Of a DNA stretch of 64,000 nt, positions 23,930 through 32,821 are shown piece by piece. The DNA is taken from NCBI RefSeq assembly GCF_008107685.1, contig NZ_VIRF01000128.1, positions 1 through 64,000 on the forward strand, given 5' to 3'. Each line of letters starts with the position of its first letter. Position 1 is the first letter of the stretch. Source of the DNA: Novosphingobium sp. BW1. Lineage in GTDB: Bacteria; Pseudomonadota; Alphaproteobacteria; Sphingomonadales; Sphingomonadaceae. The notes beneath the pieces are model-generated. The model was not told the DNA's origin and ran no database searches. It saw only the letters and a program-made list of their open reading frames with translations. The position numbers and the translations under genes were made by a program.

Positions 23930-24595
23930 ATGAGTGAACTTTCCTCCTATCTCGACGAACTCGATCATTTGCTCCTCGATCAGGGCGAGAACTGGATGTT
24001 GCTTACCCAGCTCGACGGCTACCTCGCCGGCATATTGGTCAGCCCGGATCTGGTTCCGCCCGGCAGTTGGCTGAAGCACATCTGGGCCGGAGATGACGGC
24101 GCCGGTTTGCCGTATTTCGAGAAGATGGAGGATTTCCAGCACGTCATCGACCTGATCATGCGGCATTACAACGACGTTCTGGCTTCGCTGGCCCAACCGG
24201 GTTGCTATGAACCATTGTTCGATATCGATACCCGTAATGACGACGTTCTCTGGGAGTTGTGGGTCGAGGGTTTCGTGCAAGCGATGGACTTGGCCCCTGA
24301 CGGGTGGGAGCGCATCGCCGTCAGCGGCGACGCCGGTTGCAAGGCGGCGCTCAAGGGTATGGCGAAGCTTCATGCGATCGCAAATGGCGAGGCGCAATTG
24401 TCCCGCGGCAAAGTTGAGCAGTGGACTCGCGAGGCACCTGATCTCATTCCGATTTGGGTTGAAACGCTTCACGCCTGGCGATTGGAGAATGATCCCAGCC
24501 GACCACCGCCACCCCGGCAAGGGAAAGTCGGGCGCAATGATCCATGCCCTTGCGGATCAGGGAAAAAGTACAAGAAGTGCTGCGGCCTGAATTGA
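23930..24595 (+). CDS. UPF0149 (YecA-like) protein with SEC-C zinc motif
   Basis: 221 residues. Residues 1-175 are an all-helical UPF0149 domain (MSELSSYLDELDHLLLDQGE, MLLTQLDGYLAGILVSPDL, VLWELWVEGFVQAMDLAPDGW). The last 20 residues are a complete SEC-C motif (RNDPCPCGSGKKYKKCCG), which binds zinc and, in SecA, contacts ribosomes or SecB. The combination is widespread and probably housekeeping. Start ATG 23930. A short GCGGC-TTC-GCCGC hairpin follows the stop (24597-24609). Confidence 0.9.
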   Translation: MSELSSYLDELDHLLLDQGENWMLLTQLDGYLAGILVSPDLVPPGSWLKHIWAGDDGAGLPYFEKMEDFQHVIDLIMRHYNDVLASLAQPGCYEPLFDIDTRNDDVLWELWVEGFVQAMDLAPDGWERIAVSGDAGCKAALKGMAKLHAIANGEAQLSRGKVEQWTREAPDLIPIWVETLHAWRLENDPSRPPPPRQGKVGRNDPCPCGSGKKYKKCCGLN

Positions 24596-24869
24596 GGCGG
24601 CTTCGCCGCGACGCATGAAGCGAAGCGACGGCTCAAGCCGGCAGAGCGGACGTTCCCAGGCCCCGACGAGCTTGTCGAAAACCGCCCTCCATTCACGTGA
24701 GTCTCGGCAAACGGGAAAGGGAAGATCTGGGACATTCGCGAACTTCGGCTGCGGAGCAACGAGAATGGGATAGTCGACATTTCAGGCCCAGCGATGATCG
24801 TGTCAGGCGCCGCGTCGGTTCATGACGGCAATGCTCTACTATTCGGACAAGATCGCCAGAGCGCCGCTT

Positions 24870-24889
24870 CGATTAAAGTAATTTAATCG
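24870..24889. promoter_or_regulatory. Palindromic operator candidate upstream of hxsB
   Basis: CGATTAAA, spacer GTAA, TTTAATCG: a perfect 8-bp dyad 109 bp before the hxsB start, in the only AT-rich patch of the region. It looks like a dimeric repressor or activator site. The regulator is unknown. Confidence 0.5.
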
Positions 24890-24934
24890 CGATCACATAT
24901 TTGCCGCTTTCGATTTACGCATCATTCGAAAACG

Positions 24935-24945
24935 GTGATTATCAC
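24935..24945. promoter_or_regulatory. Second dyad upstream of hxsB
   Basis: GTGAT-T-ATCAC, a perfect 5+1+5 palindrome, 53 bp before the hxsB start and 46 bp downstream of the larger dyad. Its form resembles GntR-type half sites, but no regulator is encoded next to it. Confidence 0.4.
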
Positions 24946-24997
24946 TTTGGGCGGGGAAGCGTTCTCGATATGAAGACGTCCACAAGGGGGCAAAGAT

Positions 24998-26470
24998 GTG
25001 GGCAAATCGGCGGATGCATCATCCATGACGGCAAGCGCTTCGACGCATGTCAGGACGGCGCATGCCCAAGCTCCATCTGCGGAGTGGACGACGCGTCGCA
25101 TCGGGCAGCATGTCCTTCACGTCGATGCCGCAGGCCGTTTCCTGCTATCCAATCACGATCTACGAGAAAGCGCCGAAAGTAACCGGCTGACCTTGCACGA
25201 TTGGGATCGCCTCAGGGAATGCGGCCTGATGGTCGAAGGTGAACTGGGACGCCTTTCGCACAAGTTCGCTGTTCAGCGGCGCCGTTTTCATCCCGGCGAA
25301 CTCGACTACCTGATCCTGGTTCCAACGCTTCGCTGCAACCTTGCCTGCAGCTATTGCCAGGTTTCCAGAGCCGCCGAGGGCGCGAGCGGTTACGACTGGT
25401 CGGACGGGACACGCGATGCGGTCATCGACCTCGTGCGCCAAACCCGCTCGGGGCATCTCAAGATTGAATTCCAGGGAGGTGAACCGACACTTCGCTGCGA
25501 TCTCATAGAAGCCGTCATCGGTGCAGTCCCGCCACATGTCGAGGCGTCATTCGTGATCTGCACCAATCTCCAGCATGTGCCGCCTGAAGCTGCCGCGCTG
25601 TTCGACCGTGACGACGTCTCGATCAGCACTTCGCTCGACGGGCCCCGCCTTCATCATGCCCGACAGCGAGGTCAAGACGATGCGGCTAGTGAGGCTTTCG
25701 AGCAGAACATCGACAGGCTGCTTGCCCAATACGGATCGCGAAAGGTTTCGGCCCTGCCCACGCTCGATCCTCGTTCGCCGCCCGATCCGGATGAATTGAT
25801 CGATGCCTATGCCCGCCGCGGCATGACCGCGATTTACCTCCGGCCGATCAATTACCAGGGATTTGCCCGCAGGCAGCACGCCGATTGCCGGACCACCGAT
25901 ACCCGTTGGCTGGAATATCACGAGACCTTCATCCGCCGTCTGATCTATCGAAACTGGAAAGACCGCAACATATGTCTTGAAGAGAACTATTTCAGTCTGC
26001 TGCTGCGCCGTATCTTCCGGCCGGGCGAGGACCGGCACGTCGATCTGCGCAATCCCAATCCGTTCGGCACGGACTTCATCGTTATCGACCACGACGGTCT
26101 TGCCTATCCGACGGACGAAGCACGCATGCTGGCGCGCGCGGGCATCATCGATCTGTCGATCGGAAATATACGGCAGGGCTGGAACACGCCCGCGCGCGAT
26201 GCCCTCAATGCCGTCTCGACGTGCGATGGCGATCCGGATTGCGAAGCCTGCACCTACAAACCCTTCTGCGGCCGCGACATTGTCGATGACATCTCCCGCT
26301 ACGGAACGATCGACATCCCTCGCCGCGAAACTGAATTCTGCCGGCGGCACTTGCACCTCTTCGACCTCGCCTTCGAACTGATCCATTCGCCCGATCCCGC
26401 CATCCAGTATTCGCTATGCCGGTGGCTGGGGCTTGGCGGCGACCGGCTTCCGGCAGGAGGTCTGTCATGA
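24998..26470 (+). CDS. hxsB: HxsB, His-Xaa-Ser system radical SAM maturase
   Basis: 490 residues. The GTG start at 24998 has AAGGGGG upstream. A radical SAM core holds the 4Fe-4S cluster with C113, C117 and C120 (LRCNLACSYCQ); EFQGGEPTLR is the GGE motif. The C-terminal region has a SPASM-like Cys cluster (CDGDPDCEACTYKPFCGRD), which would hold an auxiliary iron-sulfur cluster. HxsB is one of two radical SAM enzymes in Hxs loci, predicted to modify a His-Xaa-Ser repeat peptide. Its stop overlaps hxsC by ATGA. An in-frame ATG at 25025 is an alternative start. Confidence 0.9.
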   Translation: MGKSADASSMTASASTHVRTAHAQAPSAEWTTRRIGQHVLHVDAAGRFLLSNHDLRESAESNRLTLHDWDRLRECGLMVEGELGRLSHKFAVQRRRFHPGELDYLILVPTLRCNLACSYCQVSRAAEGASGYDWSDGTRDAVIDLVRQTRSGHLKIEFQGGEPTLRCDLIEAVIGAVPPHVEASFVICTNLQHVPPEAAALFDRDDVSISTSLDGPRLHHARQRGQDDAASEAFEQNIDRLLAQYGSRKVSALPTLDPRSPPDPDELIDAYARRGMTAIYLRPINYQGFARRQHADCRTTDTRWLEYHETFIRRLIYRNWKDRNICLEENYFSLLLRRIFRPGEDRHVDLRNPNPFGTDFIVIDHDGLAYPTDEARMLARAGIIDLSIGNIRQGWNTPARDALNAVSTCDGDPDCEACTYKPFCGRDIVDDISRYGTIDIPRRETEFCRRHLHLFDLAFELIHSPDPAIQYSLCRWLGLGGDRLPAGGLS

Positions 26471-27540
26471 TCGCGCTTGCACTTCGCGCCGCGAGCGATG
26501 CACCGGCACCCTTCGTCACGCGCCTTTCCCTGCAAGCGGAAAGCGAGCCGGCGCTGAGCCACTTTCTTGCCTGCACGCAGGCAGGCAGCCTGTGGAGTGG
26601 CACACAGGGCCTGTTCGAAGTGGCATCAGCCGCAGAGGACCTCATCGGCGATGTCGTTCTCGTCGATCCGTTCGAAGGACGCGCGGATCGTCTCATCCGC
26701 AGCGCCTCGCGCCACAATACCCTGCTGGTCACCGAGCAGTGTGACCAGCTTTGCGCGATGTGCTCGCAGCCTCCGAAGAAGACCCACGTTGATCGCTTCG
26801 ATCTTCTGGAACAGGCCTCCCTGCTGGCCGACCAGGGAATCACGATCGGGATTTCAGGAGGTGAGCCCACGCTGCATCGCGCACGCCTGTTTTCCATGCT
26901 CGAAAGCGTGCTCGAAGCGCGGCCCGATCTCAACTTCCACGTCCTGTCGAACGGCCAGCATTTCACGGCAGAGGACGCGTTGCGCTTGCGCAGTCCGTGC
27001 TACCGCAATGTTGTCTGGGGGATACCCATCTACGCAGCCGACGCGGCATCGCACGACGCCATAGTAGGCAAGGCCGGAGCCTTCGAAAGATTGATGGCAT
27101 CCTTCGCCCATCTGCTCAGGGCCGGTGCCCGGATAGAACTGCGCACGGTGCTTTCATCGTCCACGGCCGAGCGCCTCGATACGCTGGCCAGCTTTATCGT
27201 CCGCGACCTCGCTCACATCGAGCAGTGGTCCGTCATGGGGCTGGAGAACATCGGTTTTGCGAGAAACCGGTGGAACGAGCTCCATCTCGATCTGCGCCGC
27301 GACTTTCATGCTGTCGGCAAAGCGCTGGATCGCGCGAACCTGCATGGCATCCGGCCCCGGCTGTTCAACATCCCGCTTTGCCATGTGCCTGCGGCCTATC
27401 GCTCCTACGCGGTGGCATCGATTTCGGACTGGAAGCAACGCTTTTCCGACAAATGCGCGCCTTGTGCGGCCCGGCCAGAATGCTCGGGCTTTTTCGAATG
27501 GCATCCGCCTGAACTCGTAGACGAGGTCTTTCCTCTGTGA
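26467..27540 (+). CDS. hxsC: HxsC, His-Xaa-Ser system radical SAM maturase
   Basis: 357 residues from ATG 26467, coupled to hxsB by a 4-nt overlap. The radical SAM motif is C92, C96, C99 (TEQCDQLCAMCSQPP), with GISGGEPTLH as the GGE motif. Near the end CAPCAARPECSGFF gives further ligands for an auxiliary cluster. The family (HxsC) acts with HxsB; whether both act on HxsA, and what bond they make, is unknown. Its stop overlaps the hxsA start as GTGA. Confidence 0.9.
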   Translation: MIALALRAASDAPAPFVTRLSLQAESEPALSHFLACTQAGSLWSGTQGLFEVASAAEDLIGDVVLVDPFEGRADRLIRSASRHNTLLVTEQCDQLCAMCSQPPKKTHVDRFDLLEQASLLADQGITIGISGGEPTLHRARLFSMLESVLEARPDLNFHVLSNGQHFTAEDALRLRSPCYRNVVWGIPIYAADAASHDAIVGKAGAFERLMASFAHLLRAGARIELRTVLSSSTAERLDTLASFIVRDLAHIEQWSVMGLENIGFARNRWNELHLDLRRDFHAVGKALDRANLHGIRPRLFNIPLCHVPAAYRSYAVASISDWKQRFSDKCAPCAARPECSGFFEWHPPELVDEVFPL

Positions 27541-28118
27541 AAAAGCGTCGATTTCTGATCTCCAGCCTCGTGATGGCCGGAATCGCGCCCGTCCCGCACA
27601 CATCCTTGGCGGCACCGGGCCTATCGCCTGCCTCCGGAGGCCCCGACCCGGATGACGATGACCATATGATCCAGCGTTTTTCGCAGGACCACATGTTCCT
27701 CCTAGCGGGCCACCGTTCGCATTCGAGCCACGCCTCGCATGGCAGTCATCGCTCGGGCAGCAGTGGGACGTACCGGGCACCGGTATACACGCCCAGAGCG
27801 CCTGCGGCTCCCCGAACGAGCGCACCTTCGACCCGGAACGAGCGAAGCACGCCGCCCTCTTCCATCCTTCCCTCGTCTCCGGCGATCACGACTGCCCAGC
27901 CGCTCTATTCGACACCTTCGGCCACGAGCATCCAGAATGTGGTGCGTCAGGTTCAACTGGGTCTTAAATCCTACGGATACTACGACGGCGCCATCGACGG
28001 CATCGTGGGCCCAATGATGCGCGGTGCGCTGAGCCGGTTCCAGACCGACTTCAACCTCAATGTCACCGGAACGATCACGCCCGAGGTGCTCGATGCCTTC
28101 AAGATTCGCGCGCAGTAG
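27537..28118 (+). CDS. hxsA: HxsA, His-Xaa-Ser repeat protein (probable substrate)
   Basis: 193 residues with a GTG start overlapping the hxsC stop. It begins with a signal peptide (KKRRFLISSLVMAGIAPVP, cleavage likely after SLAA). Residues 59-73 are five consecutive His-Xaa-Ser units (HRS HSS HAS HGS HRS). A Ser/Pro/Thr-rich linker follows, and residues 125-190 are a peptidoglycan-binding domain (VQLGLKSYGYYDGAIDGIVG). The repeat is the predicted site modified by HxsB and HxsC; the C-terminal domain would anchor the product in the periplasm. The modification itself is not known. Confidence 0.9.
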   Translation: MKKRRFLISSLVMAGIAPVPHTSLAAPGLSPASGGPDPDDDDHMIQRFSQDHMFLLAGHRSHSSHASHGSHRSGSSGTYRAPVYTPRAPAAPRTSAPSTRNERSTPPSSILPSSPAITTAQPLYSTPSATSIQNVVRQVQLGLKSYGYYDGAIDGIVGPMMRGALSRFQTDFNLNVTGTITPEVLDAFKIRAQ

Positions 28119-28491
28119 GATTGTCACGCATCTTCTGGCGCTCACCGCCGGTGCGGTCATGGCCTGGACCGCCGTGCCCCTGTGGCGAGAGGCTGTGATG
28201 CACTTCAACCAGGAGCGCTACGGTCTCCTTGTCGAACAGTGCGACATGGCCATGCAGGATCACTTCGCTGCCAGGCAGGAGGCCGAATTGCATCCTTCAC
28301 CGCAGGCAAAGGCAATGGTCAGTGCAGGCGAACTGGGACTGGTCACGTGCCAGGACTACGACATCTACCAGAAGCGCCTGATGCAATGGGGGCTGCGCGA
28401 AAGCGAACTGGCCCAGATGCGGCTGATTGCCATCGAAGCGCGCGCCTCCGACCTTGATGACGTGGTCAAGATCCATGAAATCCAGTTCTAG
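28093..28491 (+). CDS. TIGR03982-like protein of the Hxs operon
   Basis: 132 residues from an ATG at 28093 that lies inside the end of hxsA. It has an N-terminal hydrophobic segment (IVTHLLALTAGAVMAWTAVP), probably an uncleaved membrane anchor, then a soluble part (RYGLLVEQCDMAMQDHFAA, LGLVTCQDYDIYQKRL) with two Cys that could pair in the periplasm. The shape and position match the small TIGR03982 family of Hxs loci. Role unknown; it may hold the peptide or the cytochrome at the membrane. It overlaps the next gene by 17 nt. Confidence 0.75.
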   Translation: MPSRFARSRIVTHLLALTAGAVMAWTAVPLWREAVMHFNQERYGLLVEQCDMAMQDHFAARQEAELHPSPQAKAMVSAGELGLVTCQDYDIYQKRLMQWGLRESELAQMRLIAIEARASDLDDVVKIHEIQF

Positions 28492-29761
28492 ATCGCACTT
28501 CTACAGGCGTACCGCCGCCGCAATCCTCGGCATGGCTGCGATCATGGGCGTCTCGGCTTGTACAGATCAACAGGCCGCGGCCATTCAGCAAGAGCGCGAC
28601 CAATCGCCGGCCAGCGATCACATGCGCCTTGCCGCGCTAAGGCGAGCCGTCAAGGCGAACGGGTTCGTCAGGGCCGCAGACCTAGCCATACCGGTCGACA
28701 GCAAGCGGCGGGAAGCAGGCAAACTCATTTTCGCTTCGCCCCTCATGAGCATCAACGGTTCCATCAGCTGCCGCGACTGCCATCTGGAACAGTTCGGCAG
28801 CGCGGATGGTCTCCCGGTTGCCATAGGCGTGGGCGCGAAAGGGAGCGGGAAAGACAGGCTCTCGAGCGGCGGACAAATCGTCCCTCGCAACGCGCTGGCC
28901 TTCTGGGGCCGGGGTAGCAAGGGCTTCGATACCTTCTTCTGGGAAGGCAAGGTCAGCGTCCGGAACGGACGTGTCGTCAGCCAATTCGGCAGAGATACGC
29001 CTTCCGACGACCCCCTCGTCGTCGCCGTGCACCTGCCTTCAGTCGAATTGCGCGAAATGGTCGACGATACCCCGCAGGTGGAAGAAGCGCTCGTCACCGA
29101 AAGCGTGAATTCGGCAAACCGGCTTCAGAATGCACTGGCGGAGCGATTTGCGAAGGACCTTGTAATCGGTCCGCGCCTTGCCAGTGCATTCGGCGTGCCT
29201 GCCACAGCGATTACCTTCAACGACGTCGCGACATCGCTCGCCGCATTCATTCGCGACGAATTCAGGATCCGGCCGACAAAGCTCGAGCGCTTTGTCTTCG
29301 ATGCAGGCCCCCTCACCACGAGCGAACTGAACGGGGGCATTCTCTTCTATGGCCGTGGCAAATGCATCGCCTGTCACAATGGCCCATACTTCTCAGACAT
29401 GCAGTTCCATGCGGTGGCGTTCCCGCAAATGGCGTTTGGCAAGAACGGGTTCGGGATCGACTACGGCCGCTACAATGTGACCTTCGATCCCGAAGACCGG
29501 TACAAATTCAGGACACCGCCTCTTTTCAATGTGACCAAGACGGCGCCCTACTCACACTCCGGTTCGGTGCCGACACTCGAAAAGGCCATTATTGCACACT
29601 TCGATCCCCTGCGGCTTGTCGACACGGACAAAATGACTGTGCGCCAGCGTGCGGATTTCTATGCTCGGCTAGGACCAGGCGCGCGTGAGCCACTCTCTTT
29701 AGCTTTGAACGACGATGAAGTCAGCGATCTTGTGGAATTTCTAGGAACATTGACATTCTGA
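28475..29761 (+). CDS. MauG-like dihaem cytochrome c peroxidase of the Hxs system (lipoprotein)
   Basis: 428 residues from ATG 28475. A lipoprotein signal ends in the lipobox GVSAC (C29). Two haem c sites are present: CRDCH (C99, C102, H103) and CIACH (C297, C300, H301), as in the MauG / cytochrome c peroxidase family. MauG proteins use a bis-Fe(IV) state to make covalent cross-links in protein substrates. In Hxs loci a MauG-like protein (TIGR03981) is a recognised companion, so it may oxidise the His-Xaa-Ser protein in the periplasm after radical SAM action in the cytoplasm. This last step is inference. Confidence 0.9.
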   Translation: MKSSSRSHFYRRTAAAILGMAAIMGVSACTDQQAAAIQQERDQSPASDHMRLAALRRAVKANGFVRAADLAIPVDSKRREAGKLIFASPLMSINGSISCRDCHLEQFGSADGLPVAIGVGAKGSGKDRLSSGGQIVPRNALAFWGRGSKGFDTFFWEGKVSVRNGRVVSQFGRDTPSDDPLVVAVHLPSVELREMVDDTPQVEEALVTESVNSANRLQNALAERFAKDLVIGPRLASAFGVPATAITFNDVATSLAAFIRDEFRIRPTKLERFVFDAGPLTTSELNGGILFYGRGKCIACHNGPYFSDMQFHAVAFPQMAFGKNGFGIDYGRYNVTFDPEDRYKFRTPPLFNVTKTAPYSHSGSVPTLEKAIIAHFDPLRLVDTDKMTVRQRADFYARLGPGAREPLSLALNDDEVSDLVEFLGTLTF

Positions 29762-30267
29762 ATTTGGGACCTTCGCGACTGTCGGCTTCGGAGCAACAAT
29801 TTTAGGATAGCTGCGTTCCCCGCTTCCGGCACCGGTGTCGGCTCGCGCCTGAATAGCTGCCGTTCGAGGCTCATGCTGAAGCCTTCAAAACTTGCCTTAC
29901 GTTCATCGATCAATGGGCGCGCCTGAGTGACTTGGTCTAGGACATTTCTGCCGTTCGCCGTAGCTTTTGGGAGCGTCTGATTACGCCAAGACCGAACATT
30001 CGTGGGCCACGGACTCCCTTTCACTTGCGTCGGGGCCTTCGCCCCTTCGGCACGGCAGGTTCCGAGCCGCGTCGGACAGTTTGGCCGTTCATTCAGTGAG
30101 GCTGCCCTTGGACCTAAACCGCCTCGAAGCCCCCGATACAAAAATCAGCAATCGGCTCATGCATGTTTCGTCGCATTAAAACTGTCGGTGCCGTAACCTT
30201 CGAATTCAATCCACAGCTTTCCGTTCGCTACTTCCGGACATCGGCAACGGAGTGAAAAGGTGTTTGA
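29762..30267. repeat. 506-bp non-coding stretch with a dispersed repeat copy
   Basis: No gene supported. Bases 29764-29811 (TTGGGACCTTCGCG, TCGGCTTCGGAGCAAC, TTAGGATAG) match 24728-24773 with gaps and substitutions. The rest has no recognised feature. Both copies follow a gene stop and precede an unrelated operon, so this repeat looks like a fossil dispersed element or a spacer repeat rather than a promoter. Confidence 0.55.
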
Positions 30268-30672
30268 TCAAACGCTCAGGACGGCGCGGATCTGAGCCAA
30301 TGCCGCGTCGCCGGCGCCGCCCGGTGGATCCAAGCCATCGATGAGCCGACGCGCCGCCGCCGCCTTCTCGGCATCGCTCTGCGCCGCCTTGGCGTTGCCC
30401 TCTGCCGCGTCCGCGCGGGCCTCGGCGGAAGCAACCCGCGCCTGCTGCACGGTGGTTCCGAGCAGGACGCCAGCCGCCGCGACGGTGAGCGTCTGCACGG
30501 CGTTGAAGATCAGCATAAGCCGGTCCCAGCGCATCTGTTCGTCCTTGCCGATCACGCCGGAGACGGACACCAGGTAGAAGACGAGCGAGGCAAACCCGAT
30601 CAGGATGATGGCACCGGTCGCGACGCTGTACCAGGGGAGCCGGACCGGCGCTGGATTGGGTGTTGGTGGCAT
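30268..30672 (-). CDS. Small membrane protein of the peptidase/lipoprotein operon
   Basis: 134 residues from ATG 30672 (MPPTPNPAPVRLPWYSVATG). Two hydrophobic segments are seen, SVATGAIILIGFASLVFYLV (about 16-35) and LIFNAVQTLTVAAAGVLLG (about 54-72). A charged coiled-coil-like helix of Ala/Glu/Lys (about 78-110) follows. It is the last gene of the operon, 10 bp after the lipoprotein stop. No family was recognised; the shape suggests an inner-membrane anchor with a cytoplasmic helical tail. Confidence 0.7.
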   Translation of the reverse strand: MPPTPNPAPVRLPWYSVATGAIILIGFASLVFYLVSVSGVIGKDEQMRWDRLMLIFNAVQTLTVAAAGVLLGTTVQQARVASAEARADAAEGNAKAAQSDAEKAAAARRLIDGLDPPGGAGDAALAQIRAVLSV

Positions 30673-30682
30673 GGCGCTTCTC

Positions 30683-32212
30683 CTACTTCCCCTGCGACGC
30701 GCGCAGCTCCTCGTAGGCAATCTCGGCTTTGAGGCGCGCGATGCGTGCGTTGAGAAGCGTAGTCTCCGCGCCCAGCGAAGTCGTCTCATCGGCGACCGGG
30801 TCGTCCTTCGGCGCGGCAAGCGCCTGCAGATCGTCGCGCCGCTTCTTGAGCGCCTCCAGATAAGCGTTGCCTTGCGTGAGGCGGGCGGTTGGGTCAAGCG
30901 CACCCGCCAGCTGGTCCGCGGCGTCGGCCACCGCGCCGGTTGCGCCCTCGAGCGATGCGCTCTTCTGCTCGTAACCGACCGACTTCAGGCTGCCGTCCGG
31001 ATTGAACTCTGCCGACATCGAGTTGTTACCGAACGCGCGGCTTCGGAACGGGAGCACATTGACGTAGCCGAGCTGGACGACCTGGCCAGGGAACGTGGCA
31101 AGGGTCGAGGGGGCGTCGGCGCCGCAGGGAGACTCACTGCAGGCAACCAGCGTGCCGGCGGCAGGCATGCGGTAGCGCAGGCCGCGACTAGACGCGGCCG
31201 GAGGCTTGTAGGGGTCCGACCCCGGCGTCGCGACGACCGGGTTCGCCGGATCGCGGACGCGCTTTCCGTTTGGCGGAAGTGGCCGCAGGTCGAGGTGCTC
31301 GGGTGCGCGGCCGAAGCTACCGACGCGCTCGATTTGGAGGTAGACGGCGGACTTCGGGATCGACTGCCCCTTCAGCCCCGGTATCCACGACTCCAGCTTG
31401 TCGCGATCGACGACGATCGGCCCGCCGCTGAACACGTTCCCGCCATCCGGCCACCTGACGACGCGCTTGTAGGTGATCGCATCGAGCGCCTCTGTAAGCG
31501 CCCCATCAGCCTCTGTCTGGGCGGCTTGCGCCGCGACCGCGTTGTCCAGCGCAGCGCTCAACGCCGCCTTAGTCGGGTCGTCGACCGCGTCGCCCATTGC
31601 CGCGACCTTCTTCTGGACGGCGCCGAGCACCTTCGTCGCAGCGTCGAGCGCGCCGGTCCGCACTTTTAGGGCCGCCTTCGCGGTAGCCGCGTCGGCGAGC
31701 GCCTGCCTAGCGCCGTCCGTGCACATCAGCGTCGCCGACCTCGCCCCCCCAGGGGGGGCGGGAACACCGGCTGCAAGGGGGATGATCTTGACTGCCGTCT
31801 TGACCAGGTTGCCCACGATCTGCGCGGAGCGGTCCTCGACGGTGGCGTTGATCGACGAGAGCATATTGCGCCCGTCGAGCCACTTCGCGCCGAACGTCGT
31901 GACGCTGGTTAGCGTCTGAAGGTCCTGCGGGTTGATGACGAAGCTGAGGTCGCCATCGTCTGCGCTCCCCGCCACGGCCTCCACCTTGACGGCGAGCTGC
32001 GCATCCTTCCCGTCGTGCGCGTTCGGGTCCTTAGGGTCGGGGCAATAGTCGAGCCGCCACGCGACGGTGATCGTCCACTGCGTATAGGGGAGGACATAGC
32101 CGATGCCCTCGCGTGGGCCGTCTGCGGTGATCGGCTTCGCGTCCATCGTCGCGCATCCGCTGAGCACCGTGGCGAGGAGCGCTGTCGCCCCCGACAAACG
32201 GCGCGCCCTCAC
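30683..32212 (-). CDS. Large lipoprotein of unknown function
   Basis: 509 residues. The N-terminus (ATALLATVLSGCATMDAKPI) is a lipoprotein signal with C20 as the acylated residue. The first 120 residues look beta-rich (WTITVAWRLDYCPDPKD, LAVKVEAVAGSADDG). Residues 160-250 are a long Ala-rich helix or coiled coil. A Pro/Gly-rich middle follows, and the last 90 residues form another coiled coil (LEALKKRRDDLQALAAPKDD, LLNARIARLKAEIAYEELR). It overlaps the upstream gene by 4 nt. It probably sits in the outer or inner membrane facing the periplasm. No homologue was recognised. Confidence 0.75.
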   Translation of the reverse strand: MRARRLSGATALLATVLSGCATMDAKPITADGPREGIGYVLPYTQWTITVAWRLDYCPDPKDPNAHDGKDAQLAVKVEAVAGSADDGDLSFVINPQDLQTLTSVTTFGAKWLDGRNMLSSINATVEDRSAQIVGNLVKTAVKIIPLAAGVPAPPGGARSATLMCTDGARQALADAATAKAALKVRTGALDAATKVLGAVQKKVAAMGDAVDDPTKAALSAALDNAVAAQAAQTEADGALTEALDAITYKRVVRWPDGGNVFSGGPIVVDRDKLESWIPGLKGQSIPKSAVYLQIERVGSFGRAPEHLDLRPLPPNGKRVRDPANPVVATPGSDPYKPPAASSRGLRYRMPAAGTLVACSESPCGADAPSTLATFPGQVVQLGYVNVLPFRSRAFGNNSMSAEFNPDGSLKSVGYEQKSASLEGATGAVADAADQLAGALDPTARLTQGNAYLEALKKRRDDLQALAAPKDDPVADETTSLGAETTLLNARIARLKAEIAYEELRASQGK

Positions 32213-32808
32213 GCGCCTTCTCCGAGGGGCGCGGCGGACCCGTCGCGGGCTCCGAGCCCTTCGATCGCCGGACGGGCTGCCAGCATCTCGATGAAGCGGC
32301 CGCTCTCGATGAGGCGGTTACGCGGGAGCTCCATCTCGGGCGGGGCGCTGCTGACTACCACTGCGTCGAGTTCCGGTCCGTGCAGCCAAAGCCCGACAGT
32401 AAAGTGCGAGGGGACCATCAGCACCTCTGCCTCGCCCTCCTGCGGCACGTTCTCGTCGACCCAGCGGATCGTCCTGCCCAGGTCCGCTGCCACGACGGAG
32501 TCAGCGACCTCCACGACCTCGGACGGCTCACCCGGCGCCTCGGGCGCCTCGATCGAGCGCGCAAAGCTCCGCGCGTCGTCGCCTGTGTAGATCTGGTGGT
32601 GCCATTGGCCAGTCTCGACGACGCGGTCGCCGAGCGCGCCTTTCCCGCCGGTGAGCTCGTCCTCCGGTAGCAGCGCAACGCGCAGGCTCTCGCCAATCCC
32701 GGCGACAGCTCCGGGCGCCGCTAGCTCGGAGGAGCGCGGGACGCGTTCGGCAATCTGGTTGGCGATGCTGTTCAGCACTTGGGGTGCCAGCGTCGGGGCA
32801 GTAACCAT
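32209..32808 (-). CDS. Hypothetical protein linked to a papain-like peptidase
   Basis: 199 residues from ATG 32808 with GAGGA about 8 nt upstream. It looks like a compact alpha/beta protein: a helix with QVLNSIANQIAERVP, a strand-rich centre (HHQIYTGDDARSFARSIE), then EVLMVPSHFTVGLWLHGPEL and VVVSSAPPEMELP. No signal peptide. It lies 13 bp after the peptidase gene and overlaps the lipoprotein gene. It could be a chaperone, inhibitor or substrate of the peptidase. No family was recognised. Confidence 0.65.
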   Translation of the reverse strand: MVTAPTLAPQVLNSIANQIAERVPRSSELAAPGAVAGIGESLRVALLPEDELTGGKGALGDRVVETGQWHHQIYTGDDARSFARSIEAPEAPGEPSEVVEVADSVVAADLGRTIRWVDENVPQEGEAEVLMVPSHFTVGLWLHGPELDAVVVSSAPPEMELPRNRLIESGRFIEMLAARPAIEGLGARDGSAAPLGEGA

Positions 32809-32821
32809 CACGCCATCCTCC

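Larger units (their letters stand above)
24596..24997. other. Intergenic region holding a dispersed repeat and the hxs promoter
   Basis: No gene supported. From 24671 to about 24773 it carries a degenerate repeat that recurs elsewhere in the window: CTTGTCGAAAACCGCCCTCC (24671) resembles 33989-34008, and CTGGGACATTCGCG...CGGAGCAAC (24728-24760) resembles 29764-29797. From 24860 the DNA becomes AT-rich and holds two palindromes upstream of hxsB. Confidence 0.6.

Noticed and set aside
24901..25182. 93-codon frame overlapping the hxsB start, considered as HxsD
   Set aside because: It shows no HxsD-like pattern, is Cys/Arg-rich at the end and is out of frame inside hxsB.
29659..30141. 160-codon minus-strand frame after the MauG-like gene
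   Set aside because: It overlaps the end of the MauG-like gene and a dispersed repeat; no ribosome site or domain.
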